Source: Capsicum annuum
Taxonomy: Eukaryota; Streptophyta; Magnoliopsida; Solanales; Solanaceae
Reading direction: 5' to 3'
Assembly (NCBI RefSeq): GCF_002878395.1
Contig: NC_061119.1
Coordinates: 45,004,780 to 45,068,779, forward strand
Length of the DNA stretch: 64,000 nt
Shown here piece by piece: positions 55,738 through 64,000 of the stretch. The translations under genes were made by a program, and so were the position numbers. The stretch's first letter is position 1, and the number at the start of each line of letters is the position of its first letter. Below the pieces are notes generated by a model. That model did no database searches, was not told the origin of the DNA, and worked only from the letters and a program-made list of their open reading frames with translations.

Positions 55738-57263
55738 CTGAAATAATAAAATAATACAATAATTACACAGAAATTTACACATGTTTGAGATGCAGTAATG
55801 TATAATGTTGCTTACTAAACTAGTTCGCCTTAAAAACATGTATGACATATCAGCTATTCAGATGTATAATGTCACTTTATACACTATGAAAACTCCCTAA
55901 ATGTATAATATCAAATAAACCATACAATGCCTGTTATGTATTATAAGAGAATGAAAAGCAATGTATAATAAGATTTATGTAATAAAGTTATACATTAGTA
56001 ATCTAATATATGCAAGGTATAATGTCAGACTAAACATTTCACCTCAAGCATATATGACATATAATGTTGTCAGAATGTATAATAAAACATTATACAAAAT
56101 GAAGACTTCATAAATGTATAATAACACACCCAGTTCCAAATGCCTCTTATATGTAATAAGAACATCTAATGTATAAAAAAATGAAATAGTAATATAATAT
56201 ATTAGTGTTGCACAAAATTCTATGTTCCACTATATTATACAATAATGTTGCAACGTAAGTAAAGTATAATGTTTAATCAATACCTTCGGAAGACGTGGTC
56301 TATCGGAATCATCAAACTTCTTCTTATTGGCCGTTTTTTAACTTGATTTCTTTGATTTGGAACTGATCGCTTCCTTCAATCTCTTCATTGTTGTCGGATC
56401 ATTTCGATGCTTCGAACGATTCTCTGCGAAATTAGGTTCTTAAAAATCAAATGTACCAGGAACAAACCCAACAGGTATATCTTATTTTTTGGAATCTAAC
56501 TGACTAAGTCCTAAACTAAAGCTAGGACAAGAATCCATTACCAATTTTTTTCAGTAATTCGATTAACCTGAATCAACTACAAACCATGAAAAAAATTGAA
56601 CTTGTCTTATATGAAGAAAATAAAAAATATAGAACTACGAAACTTGAAAATACTTGTAAAAATAAGGTAAATTCATATAAACAAACATGCATTCATAAAA
56701 TAAACTGGCAAATACAAAAATAGTTAAATTTGAAAAAAAAATCTACAAACCAAGAATCGAACTTGTATTATATGAAGAAAACAGAAAAAATCGAACTACA
56801 AAACTTGAAATACTTGCAAAATAAGGTAAAACGGACATGCAACAACAAAAATATACAGTCAATTTCAAAAAATGGAAAAGTTGGAAAAAAAAAAAAAAAT
56901 AAAATAAAAATCTTCAAACTTACAAATTGTAACCCCTAGATACAGGATTCTTGAATTTTGCCGAGAATAAGGGGATTCAATTATGGAGTAAAAATTGGGC
57001 GTTGTGGGAGGATATGGGGGAGTAACATACGGAAGAGAAAACTTGTTGTGATATGTATAATGTTTAAGAGAGAGAAAGTTGAAAATAAAGGGATTTATGT
57101 AAATATTTTGGGATATGTATAAATACTTTACCAAATTGGTATATTATGTAATAAGGTAATTTTTTTTAGTGTATATATGTAAATTTTAGTTTTATATATT
57201 CAAACAGGCTTATTGAACCATTAGGTCATAGAAAACCATTAACTTATGCAATTAATTACTTAC

Positions 57264-57438
57264 CTGAAGCAAGTTTGAAGAATTCTTTTAAAAGTTGCGA
57301 TGGGAGTATTGTAATGCTGTAACCGTCACGCTCTTGTTGTCCCAACTTGCTGCTATTATCATTATTAGAGTAAATCCTTTCCACTAAATTCATTTTTATA
57401 TTTGTCACATAGTTAAATAAATTACTACTTTGACTCAT
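57264..57438 (-). CDS. Candidate host gene, exon 1 (unrecognised 162-aa protein)
   Basis: ATG at 57,438 (CTCAATGAGTC context) opens MSQSSNLFNYVTNIKMNLVE, then KLGQQERDGYSITILP and SQLLKEFFKLAS. The exon ends after 175 bases at a strong donor, G-GTAAGTAATT, phase 1. It lies 47 bp outside the right TSD of MULE-1. The matching acceptor and phase are found at 46,894, beyond the MULE. No domain recognised. Composition differs from the surrounding AT-rich DNA. Alternatives: an exon of another gene, or chance; expression data are absent. Confidence 0.4.
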
Positions 57439-58900
57439 TGAGTGATTTAATTATCTAAAACACCCGAAACTTTCACTAAATCATCAAAATTTATTTGGAA
57501 CCTCGAAAAAATAACTCATATGTTGACTAAAAAGTACATTTTAGACCTATTGAAAATGTTACGACACTAATCTGAGGTCTTCTCGATCAACGGTTGATCA
57601 TGATCGGGCTTAGCTTTATCAAAACTCAAGAACCCAGTTAATGACTTAAATCGCCTCTGAACACATCAAGATTCGGTACTACCCATCTCTGTTAGTCATA
57701 AATTATGTCTAAACACTATGAGGAAGGTTAAAATAAAAAAAATCATAAAATGACTTGAAGGGTCGTTACAATTATTCATTAATTTTCTAAACTGGACAAG
57801 TACTATTGGATATCTATTTTTAGTAGTATGGACAAGTATTGTTGTCCAAAGGGAGTAATAAATTTCACAAAAATGCTAAAGCTTTTTCTTTCTATGGAAA
57901 ATGAAAAATGCTAATTACTGTAAAAATATTTCAAATCTATCTGATTTTCCCCAAAAACCTTATATGTGGAACCTAATTTCACATATACAGTTTTACATAT
58001 TTATAAAATTTTGAAAAATAAATTATTTTTTAAAATAATTTTTTACTTTATTTAGAATGTGTATTTAACAATGAAAATTTATCCAACTTGGAGGTGTATC
58101 CAAATTTGAAAAATAGGTTACAACATTTTTTTTCAGCTCATTTTCACTTTTGATGTTTTATTTAAATAAATTCATGTATTAATATTATTTTAAATATTTT
58201 TTGTAAAGAGTATATCAAGCACAACTCCAACCTCAAAACGCCTACTTAGGATCCATTTGGCCATGATTTATATTTACCGTATTCTGAAATATGTATTCAC
58301 TTTACTCTGAAACTAAAGAATTTCATACCACCACTGTTTTTTCTCTTGCCATTTTCCGCTGGGTAGAAGAGAAATAATAAAGTAAAAAAGAGTGAAAGAA
58401 GGATAAAGTATGGGCAAACAAAGATGCTGGTAGGATCGCATTCCACTTGTCAAGCAAAGGGTGGAGACCCATAAAACTTTATTGGTTGCGTCTCATCCAG
58501 ATAAAATTTTTCACTCCTTATATACAGTAGAAAAAATTACTACCTATTATTACTCCTATTATTATGATTGCTAGTTTAGTCGTACGTGTCTCACATGTGT
58601 AACATTTGAATATTTAAAACTAAATGATTTTATCCATTGCGGAGATTTTTAGTAAAGTGTAAAAAGTTCATTTCACTTTTCAAAGATCCTTCACATTTTA
58701 ATATTATAATATTAACATAAACATATATTTTAGTTTAAAACACATATATATTTTATCACCAAAAATTTCAAGTGGTTGATCGATCATCACTTTTGCGTTT
58801 GCCATGCAGTATCTCTTTTCCTTGCTGCCAGAGGCTAAGAGAGACAAACTAATTTGAACCATATTTGTGGTATGATTTTTTTTTATATTTAAAATCTTTT
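57439..58900. other. Region upstream of the candidate host gene
   Basis: It would contain the promoter of the candidate gene, but no convincing TATA is seen within 150 bp of the ATG; a TATATAAGG lies on the minus strand at about 58,515-58,525. Near 57,845-57,860 the minus strand reads TACTCCCTTTGGAC, resembling one end of a Stowaway-type MITE. At 58,230-58,290 ACTTAGGATCCATTTGGCCA resembles one end of another MITE family. Neither has a clear partner end. Confidence 0.3.
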
Positions 58901-59640
58901 CTTATTTTTAAAGATAATATTTTACAAAATCATTGATTACATTCCTGTTACGTACTTTCACTTTTTAAATTTTGGTATTTCTTAATTTTTTTTTAGAGAA
59001 AAGGATATTTTATAGTACTTTTTAAAACAAATAGCCCAAGTTTGAAAACTTTTCAAAAAGTGGTCAGTCGGATATACTATTTTCGTTTTATAGTCATTTC
59101 CTAATTTGGGCCATTTTGGCCTACGTAGTCCATATACAGTCCATATACAATACTGATACAGTCTATATACAATACTGATACAGTATTCAACTTGCCCAAT
59201 TCAACCCTTTTAAAAATATTTTAATTTTTTTTGCTATAAATTTTTTAACTGATCAAATATTCTATTTTTTAATTATTTATAAATAATAATTAAATTATAT
59301 AAAAATGATGTAATTGTTAAATAAAATATGTATCTATATAAGATATATGTATAGAAATTGTATAGTTCTATCAAATATGTATATGTATAAAATATATTTA
59401 AAAAAAACATATAGAAAGTGTATGAAAACTATATAATTATTGTATAAAACGTGTAAAAATAATATACAGTTACTGTATAAATTGTGTATCAAAACTGTAT
59501 AATTTTCGTATAGAATATTTATATGTATAAGATTTGGGTAGAAACTGTATAAAGGTTTGTAGAAACGGTATAAAACAAGCCAGTAAACTGAAATGGCTAG
59601 AAAGTGAAATTTAAATTCCATGGCCATTTTCATGGAAATA
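58901..59640. repeat. AT-rich MITE-like region with GTATA/TACAGT repeats
   Basis: TTGGGCCATTTTGGCCTACG at 59,106 and CCATGGCCATTTTCATGG at 59,618 may be the two ends. Between lie repeated CCATATACA/AATACTGATACAGT words (59,130-59,190) and many AACTGTATAA/GTGTATAAA words (59,335-59,570). No gene; the 99-codon Tyr/Phe-rich minus frame at 59,334-59,633 is an artefact of the TATA-rich repeats. Confidence 0.4.
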
Positions 59641-60044
59641 GTTTAATTTGAAGTGTCGTTTCTGTCCTTTTCCCTTTTTCTTATTCTAACGCTTTTATAT
59701 TTATTTCTAAATTTTTCAAATCTTCTTAAAATCAAATTTAATTTATTTTGAATTATAAAAAACTAATGAAAAAAATATTAGTTGTCATTAATTCTAATGA
59801 CTTCTAAAAGAGAAGGATTTTGTCATAAACATATATAAATTAATTTTCAACACTTAAATAAGAGTAAAAATCACCAATTCTGATGACTTCTAATAAAAAA
59901 TACTTTATCATAAATATATTTTATTAATTTTTAATCCTTAAATATTAGGAAAAAAATAGTGAGAAGACGATTTTGTCTAAAGTAAAGCCTTTTAATAAAG
60001 GACAAAAAGTTTAAACAACATTGTAAGACCTTCACACTTTTAAT
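59641..60044. other. AT-rich intergenic stretch
   Basis: It contains two loosely similar stretches (59,800 and 59,880) around TAATGACTTCTAA/GATGACTTCTAA followed by CATAAATATAT, a diverged direct repeat of about 80 bp. Nothing else recognised. Confidence 0.4.
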
Positions 60045-60215
60045 ATATTATAGATATAGATATAGATCATAGATATACATATAAATTATAGATTATAGAT
60101 CATAGATATAAATTATAAATTACAGATATAGCTATAGATTATAGATTATAGATATAGATATAGATTATAGATTATAGATTATAGATATAGATACAGATAT
60201 ATATTATAAAACAAA
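60045..60215. repeat. TATAGA/TTATAGAT simple repeat
   Basis: Interspersed TATAGATATAGA and ATTATAGATTATAG units over about 165 bp, expected to be variable in length. Confidence 0.9.
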
Positions 60216-60411
60216 GGACGAAGCACCAGACGAAACTACGTGGCGCTAATAAACCACGTGGCAGTTTTAGGACAAGTTTAAAAGTATTGTAATAAAATAT
60301 TTATAATTATTTAAATTTGAAAATATTAGACTTTTTGAAGAAAAAAAAGATTCTCATTAACTTTAAACTAGAAATTTATAGTTAAAGAGTCCTAAATAAA
60401 CTCTAATATTT
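60216..60411 (+). mobile_element. Helitron 5'-end-like fragment, plus orientation
   Basis: CTACGTGGCGC, then CCACGTGGCAGTTTTAGGAC, and further on GTTAAAGAGTCCTAAATAAA match the reverse complement of 63,750-63,970 in the same order. It is thus a second, inverted copy of the outer end of the minus-strand element at 60,607 onwards. Tandem CACGTGG words followed by TTTTAGGACAA are familiar to me from Solanaceae Helitron ends. Confidence 0.45.
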
Positions 60412-60427
60412 CATCATCATCATCATC

Positions 60428-60472
<45 letters not shown>

Positions 60473-60482
60473 GTAATAATAA
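60412..60482. repeat. (ATC)n(AAT)n microsatellite
   Basis: Six ATC units followed by about 15 AAT units. The poly-Leu frame on the minus strand is an artefact. Confidence 0.95.
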
Positions 60483-60997
60483 TATAGTAGTAATACATAT
60501 ATAATAGTAGTTGTCACTGTAGCAGTAGATTATTTTTGAATCCATAGCATAATAATAAAAATAGTATAATATAATTATAATAAAAAAATAGGAGTACGTA
60601 TATATACTAGTGTAAGTACCCACGCGATGCGTAAAATTAAAGTATTATTTCTAATCGTTTCATATTGGGATATCTTTTTCGAGCATGCTAAATCATATTA
60701 CCATTTAAAAAAATTTAATTATCATATTATTTCTCAATGAAATATAAATAGAAATATTTTTTTTTGACCACCCCCTTCCACACCTCTCACCCCCCATCTC
60801 CACCCCCTCCTTCCCTTAATTTTTTTTCTTAAAGATTAAAACACACCGCTCCACAGATTTCCCACCTTTAGCCAAATCTATATGAAGAAAATCATGTAGT
60901 TATAAAAAAAAATAATTATATTTCATTTTTTTATAATATTATTCTTTATTCATAATTTAAAGATGTTAGATTTTTAATATCCCCGCTCCCTCCCCCT

Positions 60998-61018
60998 CCC
61001 CCCCCCCCCCCCCCCCCC
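60998..61018. repeat. Poly-C run (21 bp)
   Basis: Twenty-one C in a row, within the C-rich stretch 60,981-61,018. Its length is uncertain because such runs are hard to sequence. Confidence 0.95.
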
Positions 61019-62654
61019 GGCTGACCCACCGACAACCCCCAAACCATTGTACTCCACTTCTAACTAAGTCTATACGAGTAAAAATAATCATGTAATTGTG
61101 AAAAATCTTTTATGATTTACATTTTTCTTTATTATATTGTGTACAATTTAAAGACTTCAAATTATTAATATTGATTGTTTTAGCTTTTAAATTTTTACTC
61201 TTACCATATATCTTTCGTTTTAAATTTATAAATAACAATATATTTATTATCTAGTTACCTCATTATATTCTCAAAATTAATTCAAATCCTCTGTTGTAAT
61301 TTAATTACTTAGCTTTTCTCTATTTTGACTTTGAGTTAAATTATTTTTTTTTGTTACACGTCACACATCGTTAAATTATTTTTTTATGTTACACACATCA
61401 CCAGTCAAGTGTTCTTCTTTTTTAACTCAAAATATAAAAATTAGAATAGATAAGGTTTGTTATACACAACAAAAAATAAAATATAAATTAGAAGAAGATT
61501 TCAAATAAATGAAAGATTCAAAAAGTAACCATTTAATCATGTTGTAGTTTTTCGTCCCTTTTTAGTAGAATTACGTGAGTTAGTTTGTAGTTTATATTAA
61601 TAAAAAAATTGGAATTCTCTTAATTACATATTTTTGAACTTAATTCAAAATTTTAATTGAATGTTCGTACTTCTATCATTTAAGAGTTTTAGTTTTCAAA
61701 TTAATTATTTTTTCTTTAAAAAAATGTGTGTATAATAATCACACTTAAAAGCACTTATATTTTTTTTAACGTTATTCTCTTACTACAATCCACCTGCTCA
61801 CACACACAAAAAAACAAAGCAAAAAAAAATATTGTAAATATATGAATGTTTAGCCCACCTCAAACAAAAGTTATGACATTGCGAATTTTCTGTGAATTGA
61901 CAATGATTTAGGAGATTAAAAAAGAGAAGGGAACATAATATATTTTATTTTTTAAACTAACTCAATTTTTTAAATTTTGATTCAAAATTCATGATAAATT
62001 TCTGTAAATCAAATTAAATAAATTGATCGCCATAAAATAAAAAATAAAAATAGATAAAATAAAATTAACCCTTACTTTAATAAAATAATAATATGAGAAT
62101 GATAATATGAAATTAGCATTTAAAATGATAAATGCTCGACTAAAATTTTCAAGCATTACTTGCTTGAGTTCCTGCAAATAAATTCATCTTTTTATCTTCT
62201 ATTTAAAGCTATTTGAGACATATTAGATTAGTTCATCCATGAAATTAGACAAAATATATAAACATATTCTATTAAAAATAATGACCAAAAATATACAAAA
62301 ATTAAGAGTAAATATTCAAAGATGTATTTAAAAAAATTTGTCATAAACGTAATCTCAATATGTGTATGTAGATAAACATGTCATGAATCTTAAAAAACAT
62401 AAGATACATATTACGAGTTATGGTGAAAAAAAGAGGAGTAACAACAATTTACTTGTTAAATTGGATCATCATAAAAAAAAAAAAAAAAAAGACATACTGA
62501 CATCATTGATAGGCCTTAAGCATAAAAGGAGCAAGATGATTTCTGCATATAAACAATAAAAATGTTAAATCAAAAGAAAAATATAAAAAAAAAAAAGAGG
62601 AATATGAAAAATACAGTAAAATAAGTTAATGATTAATAACAAAGGAAAAAAAAA

Positions 62655-63936
62655 GCTCAACATTATTTATCATGAGTAGCAGTATGTAAAGTGGGAGAGG
62701 TTACGAAGTTAGAATTCAATTTCAATTCAAATTCTTATTTAAATTTGAATCTAAATGTCATCTCAATATATTTTTCCTTATCCTTAGATTTTCAAATACA
62801 ATGTATATTTATCCAATAATCTATAAATTTGAATTAAGAAAATATTTTTAAATTAATTCAAATATTATTATTATTATTATATTATTATTATTATTATTTT
62901 ATTATTATTTTTGTTACTATTACTATCAGTATAATTACAATTATTAGTGCATACTACAATTGCAACTTAAACTATTATTTTTAATTATTATTTTCCTCAT
63001 ATTTTTATTTTTTATTTAATATTTAATTAAATCAAAACATAAAATGGACCACGTACTACTATTTATTATTATTGAATTAAGAGTATTCAAATATATTTTA
63101 TGGTATATAAAACGAATAAATTTTTGAAATAGTAAGAGTTTATTCAGGACTCTTTAACCATATTTTTCTATTTTTAAGCTAATGATTTTTAAAAAAAAAT
63201 TATAATACATTTTCAAATTCAAATATTTGATATTATTTAATTCAAAAATTTTATTACAACAATATTAATCTTTGTCCTAAAAGAAGCTTAACATTATTAC
63301 CATGTGTGGCAATATATATAGTAGGAGAGGTTAGGAAGTTAGAATTCAATTTCAATTCAAATTCTTATTTAAATTTAAATTTAAATATCATCTCAATTTG
63401 TTAAAATAAGATGAATTTATTATTCTTCCTTATCCTTAGATTTTCAAATACAATGTATATTTATCCAATAATCTATAAATTTGAATTAAGAGAATCTTTT
63501 TAAATCAATTCAAATATTTTTACTATGATTGCTATTATTTTTATGATTATTATTTTTGTTACTATTATTATCAGTACTACTACTATTATTAGTGCTTACT
63601 ACAATCGTAACTTAAACTATTATTTTTAATTATTATCATCCTAATATTTTTATTTTTTATTTAATATTTAATCAAATCAAAACATACAATGGACCACGTA
63701 CTACTATTTATTATTATTATTAGATTAAGTCTATTCAAATGTATTTTATAGTATATAAAAGGAATAAATTTTTCAAATAGTAAGAGTTTATTTAGGACTC
63801 TTTAACCATACATTTTTATTTTAAGCTAATGATTTTTTTTTAAAATAATAATATATTTTCAAATTCTAATATTTAATATCCTTTAATTCAAAATTTTTAT
63901 TACAATAATATTAACCTTTGTCCTAAAACTTATCAC
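62655..63936. repeat. Direct tandem duplication, about 0.63 kb x 2
   Basis: GAAGTTAGAATTCAATTTCA is at about 62,705 and 63,338. Both copies go on with CTTATCCTTAGATTTTCAAA, TATTTATCCAATAATCTAT, the ATT-rich tract, TGGACCACGTACTACTATTT, GAGTTTATT-AGGACTCTTT and CCTTTGTCCTAAAA (diverged to CTTTGTCCTAAAA in copy 1). Copy 1 is about 62,655-63,282 and copy 2 about 63,283-63,936. Differences are scattered substitutions and changed ATT-run lengths, so the duplication is not recent. Confidence 0.85.
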
Positions 63937-64000
63937 GTGGCTTGTCAATAGCTTGCCACGTGACTTCTTATCTTACTTTTAGTTTTTCTTTTATATATAT

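Larger units (their letters stand above)
49597..56538 (-). pseudogene. DUF1985-like / C48 (Ulp1) peptidase gene carried by MULE-1, broken
   Basis: Readable exons in minus-strand order: 56,538-56,284 (MDSCPSFSLGLSQLD start, three in-frame stops); 55,737-54,928 (DUF1985-like region, frameshift near 55,495); 54,842-54,491; about 54,420-54,290; about 54,200-54,104; several short linker exons between 53,700 and 51,780; 51,633-51,197 (in-frame stop after PNA); 51,109-50,974; 50,493-49,918 (stop at about 50,095, later frameshift); 49,828-49,597. Most have GT/AG signals. Ulp1 proteases remove SUMO from target proteins; C48 domains carried by MULEs form a family of uncertain role. The peptidase triad can still be read (His 50,191-50,193, Asp 50,140-50,142, Cys 49,822-49,824), but stops in several exons exclude a full product. 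Confidence 0.8.
47971..57208. mobile_element. MULE-1: Mutator-like element carrying a C48/Ulp1-type gene, 9,238 bp
   Basis: The ends start CCAGATTTTATATAG (left) and, reverse-complemented, CCTGTTTGAATATAT (right). Inner parts also pair: CTATTTACATAATCTCCC with AATATTTACATAAATCCC, followed on both sides by TTTCTCTCTC. Terminal repeats thus extend about 100-150 bp with indels. Plus strand: a MuDR transposase N-terminus and zinc finger (48,343-49,425). Minus strand: a multi-exon gene with a DUF1985-like region and a Ulp1 peptidase domain (49,597-56,538). MULEs that carry a Ulp1-like gene are known in plants (Kaonashi-type in Arabidopsis). No DDE catalytic domain is left, and the cargo gene is broken. 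The element sits in the intron of the candidate host gene. Confidence 0.8.
60607..64000 (-). mobile_element. Helitron-like element, 3' end at 60,607; 5' end beyond or at the window edge
   Basis: The minus strand ends GCATCGCGTGGGTACTTACA then CTAG, with T following. A short stem ACGC/GCGT with loop ATC lies 11 bases before CTAG. CTRR preceded by a hairpin 10-12 bases upstream and insertion before T is the Helitron 3' signature. The outer part (63,915-63,970) has the GTCACGTGGC...CCACGTGATAAGTTTTAGG pattern. No Rep-helicase gene is present, so it would be non-autonomous. It contains a C-run (60,998-61,018), an A-run (62,469-62,489), an (ATT)n tract (62,866-62,910) and a duplicated end of about 0.63 kb. 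Confidence 0.5.

Noticed and set aside
59334..59633. 99-codon Tyr/Ile/Phe-rich frame as a membrane protein
   Set aside because: Made of TATA-rich repeats; composition is explained by the DNA.
60426..60623. Poly-Leu frame
   Set aside because: Translation of the AAT microsatellite.
1..64000. tRNA or rRNA genes
   Set aside because: Scanned by eye for cloverleaf B-box sequences and rDNA blocks; none seen apart from tRNA-derived primer-binding sites. A dedicated tRNA scan was not possible.

Overview
The window is nuclear DNA of a plant, almost certainly a Solanaceae species with a large, repeat-filled genome. The evidence is a tobacco/Solanaceae TS-type SINE, Ty3/gypsy LTRs 2.4-3.5 kb long, Tat/Ogre-type primer-binding sites, and a Mutator-like element carrying a Ulp1-type protease gene of a kind I recognise from Solanaceae. 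Genus cannot be settled by eye. Base composition is AT-rich. There are no bacterial features, no tRNA or rRNA genes that I can recognise, and only one candidate host gene.

Layout, left to right. (1) 1 to about 4,040: the 5' end of a minus-strand Tat/Ogre-like LTR retrotransposon (leader, PBS, long LTR), with a SINE inserted in the LTR. (2) About 4,050-12,383: a 5'-truncated, non-coding plus-strand gypsy element (A) ending in a 2.8-kb LTR. It is interrupted at 4,751-7,507 by a second, internally deleted minus-strand LTR element (E). (3) 12,486-12,585: an assembly gap, followed by a TATA-rich satellite with a period of about 165 bp. (4) 13,320-17,175: small repeat fragments. These are a GC-rich DNA-transposon end, an LTR fragment, a CCA-rich non-autonomous element and an AT-rich repeat. 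(5) 17,176-20,700: a solo LTR with a perfect TSD. (6) 21,936-36,400: a decayed minus-strand gypsy element (B) with gag, protease and RT remnants. Its 5' LTR is split by a complete but non-coding gypsy element (D, 25,165-34,383, perfect TSD GCTGA). (7) 36,401-41,298: the 5' half of another minus-strand gypsy element (C). (8) 42,604-45,600: a MULE with about 100-bp terminal inverted repeats and a broken transposase N-terminus. (9) 46,581-57,438: a candidate two-exon minus-strand host gene (162 aa) whose intron holds a 9.2-kb MULE (47,971-57,208). That MULE carries a truncated MuDR transposase gene and, on the opposite strand, a broken multi-exon gene with a DUF1985-like region and a C48 (Ulp1) peptidase domain. 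(10) 57,439-64,000: AT-rich intergenic DNA with MITE-like pieces, microsatellites and a minus-strand Helitron whose 3' end is at 60,607.

The biology is mainly the history of nested insertions. E sits in A, D in the LTR of B, B abuts C, and a solo LTR sits in an AT-rich repeat. Every protein-coding TE gene seen is broken by stops, frameshifts, truncation or a mutated catalytic residue, so none of these elements is likely to be autonomous. The most interesting parts are the Ulp1-carrying MULE, the host gene it appears to lie within, the purely non-coding but structurally complete LTR element D, and a palindromic cassette of about 93 bp shared by LTRs of different families.
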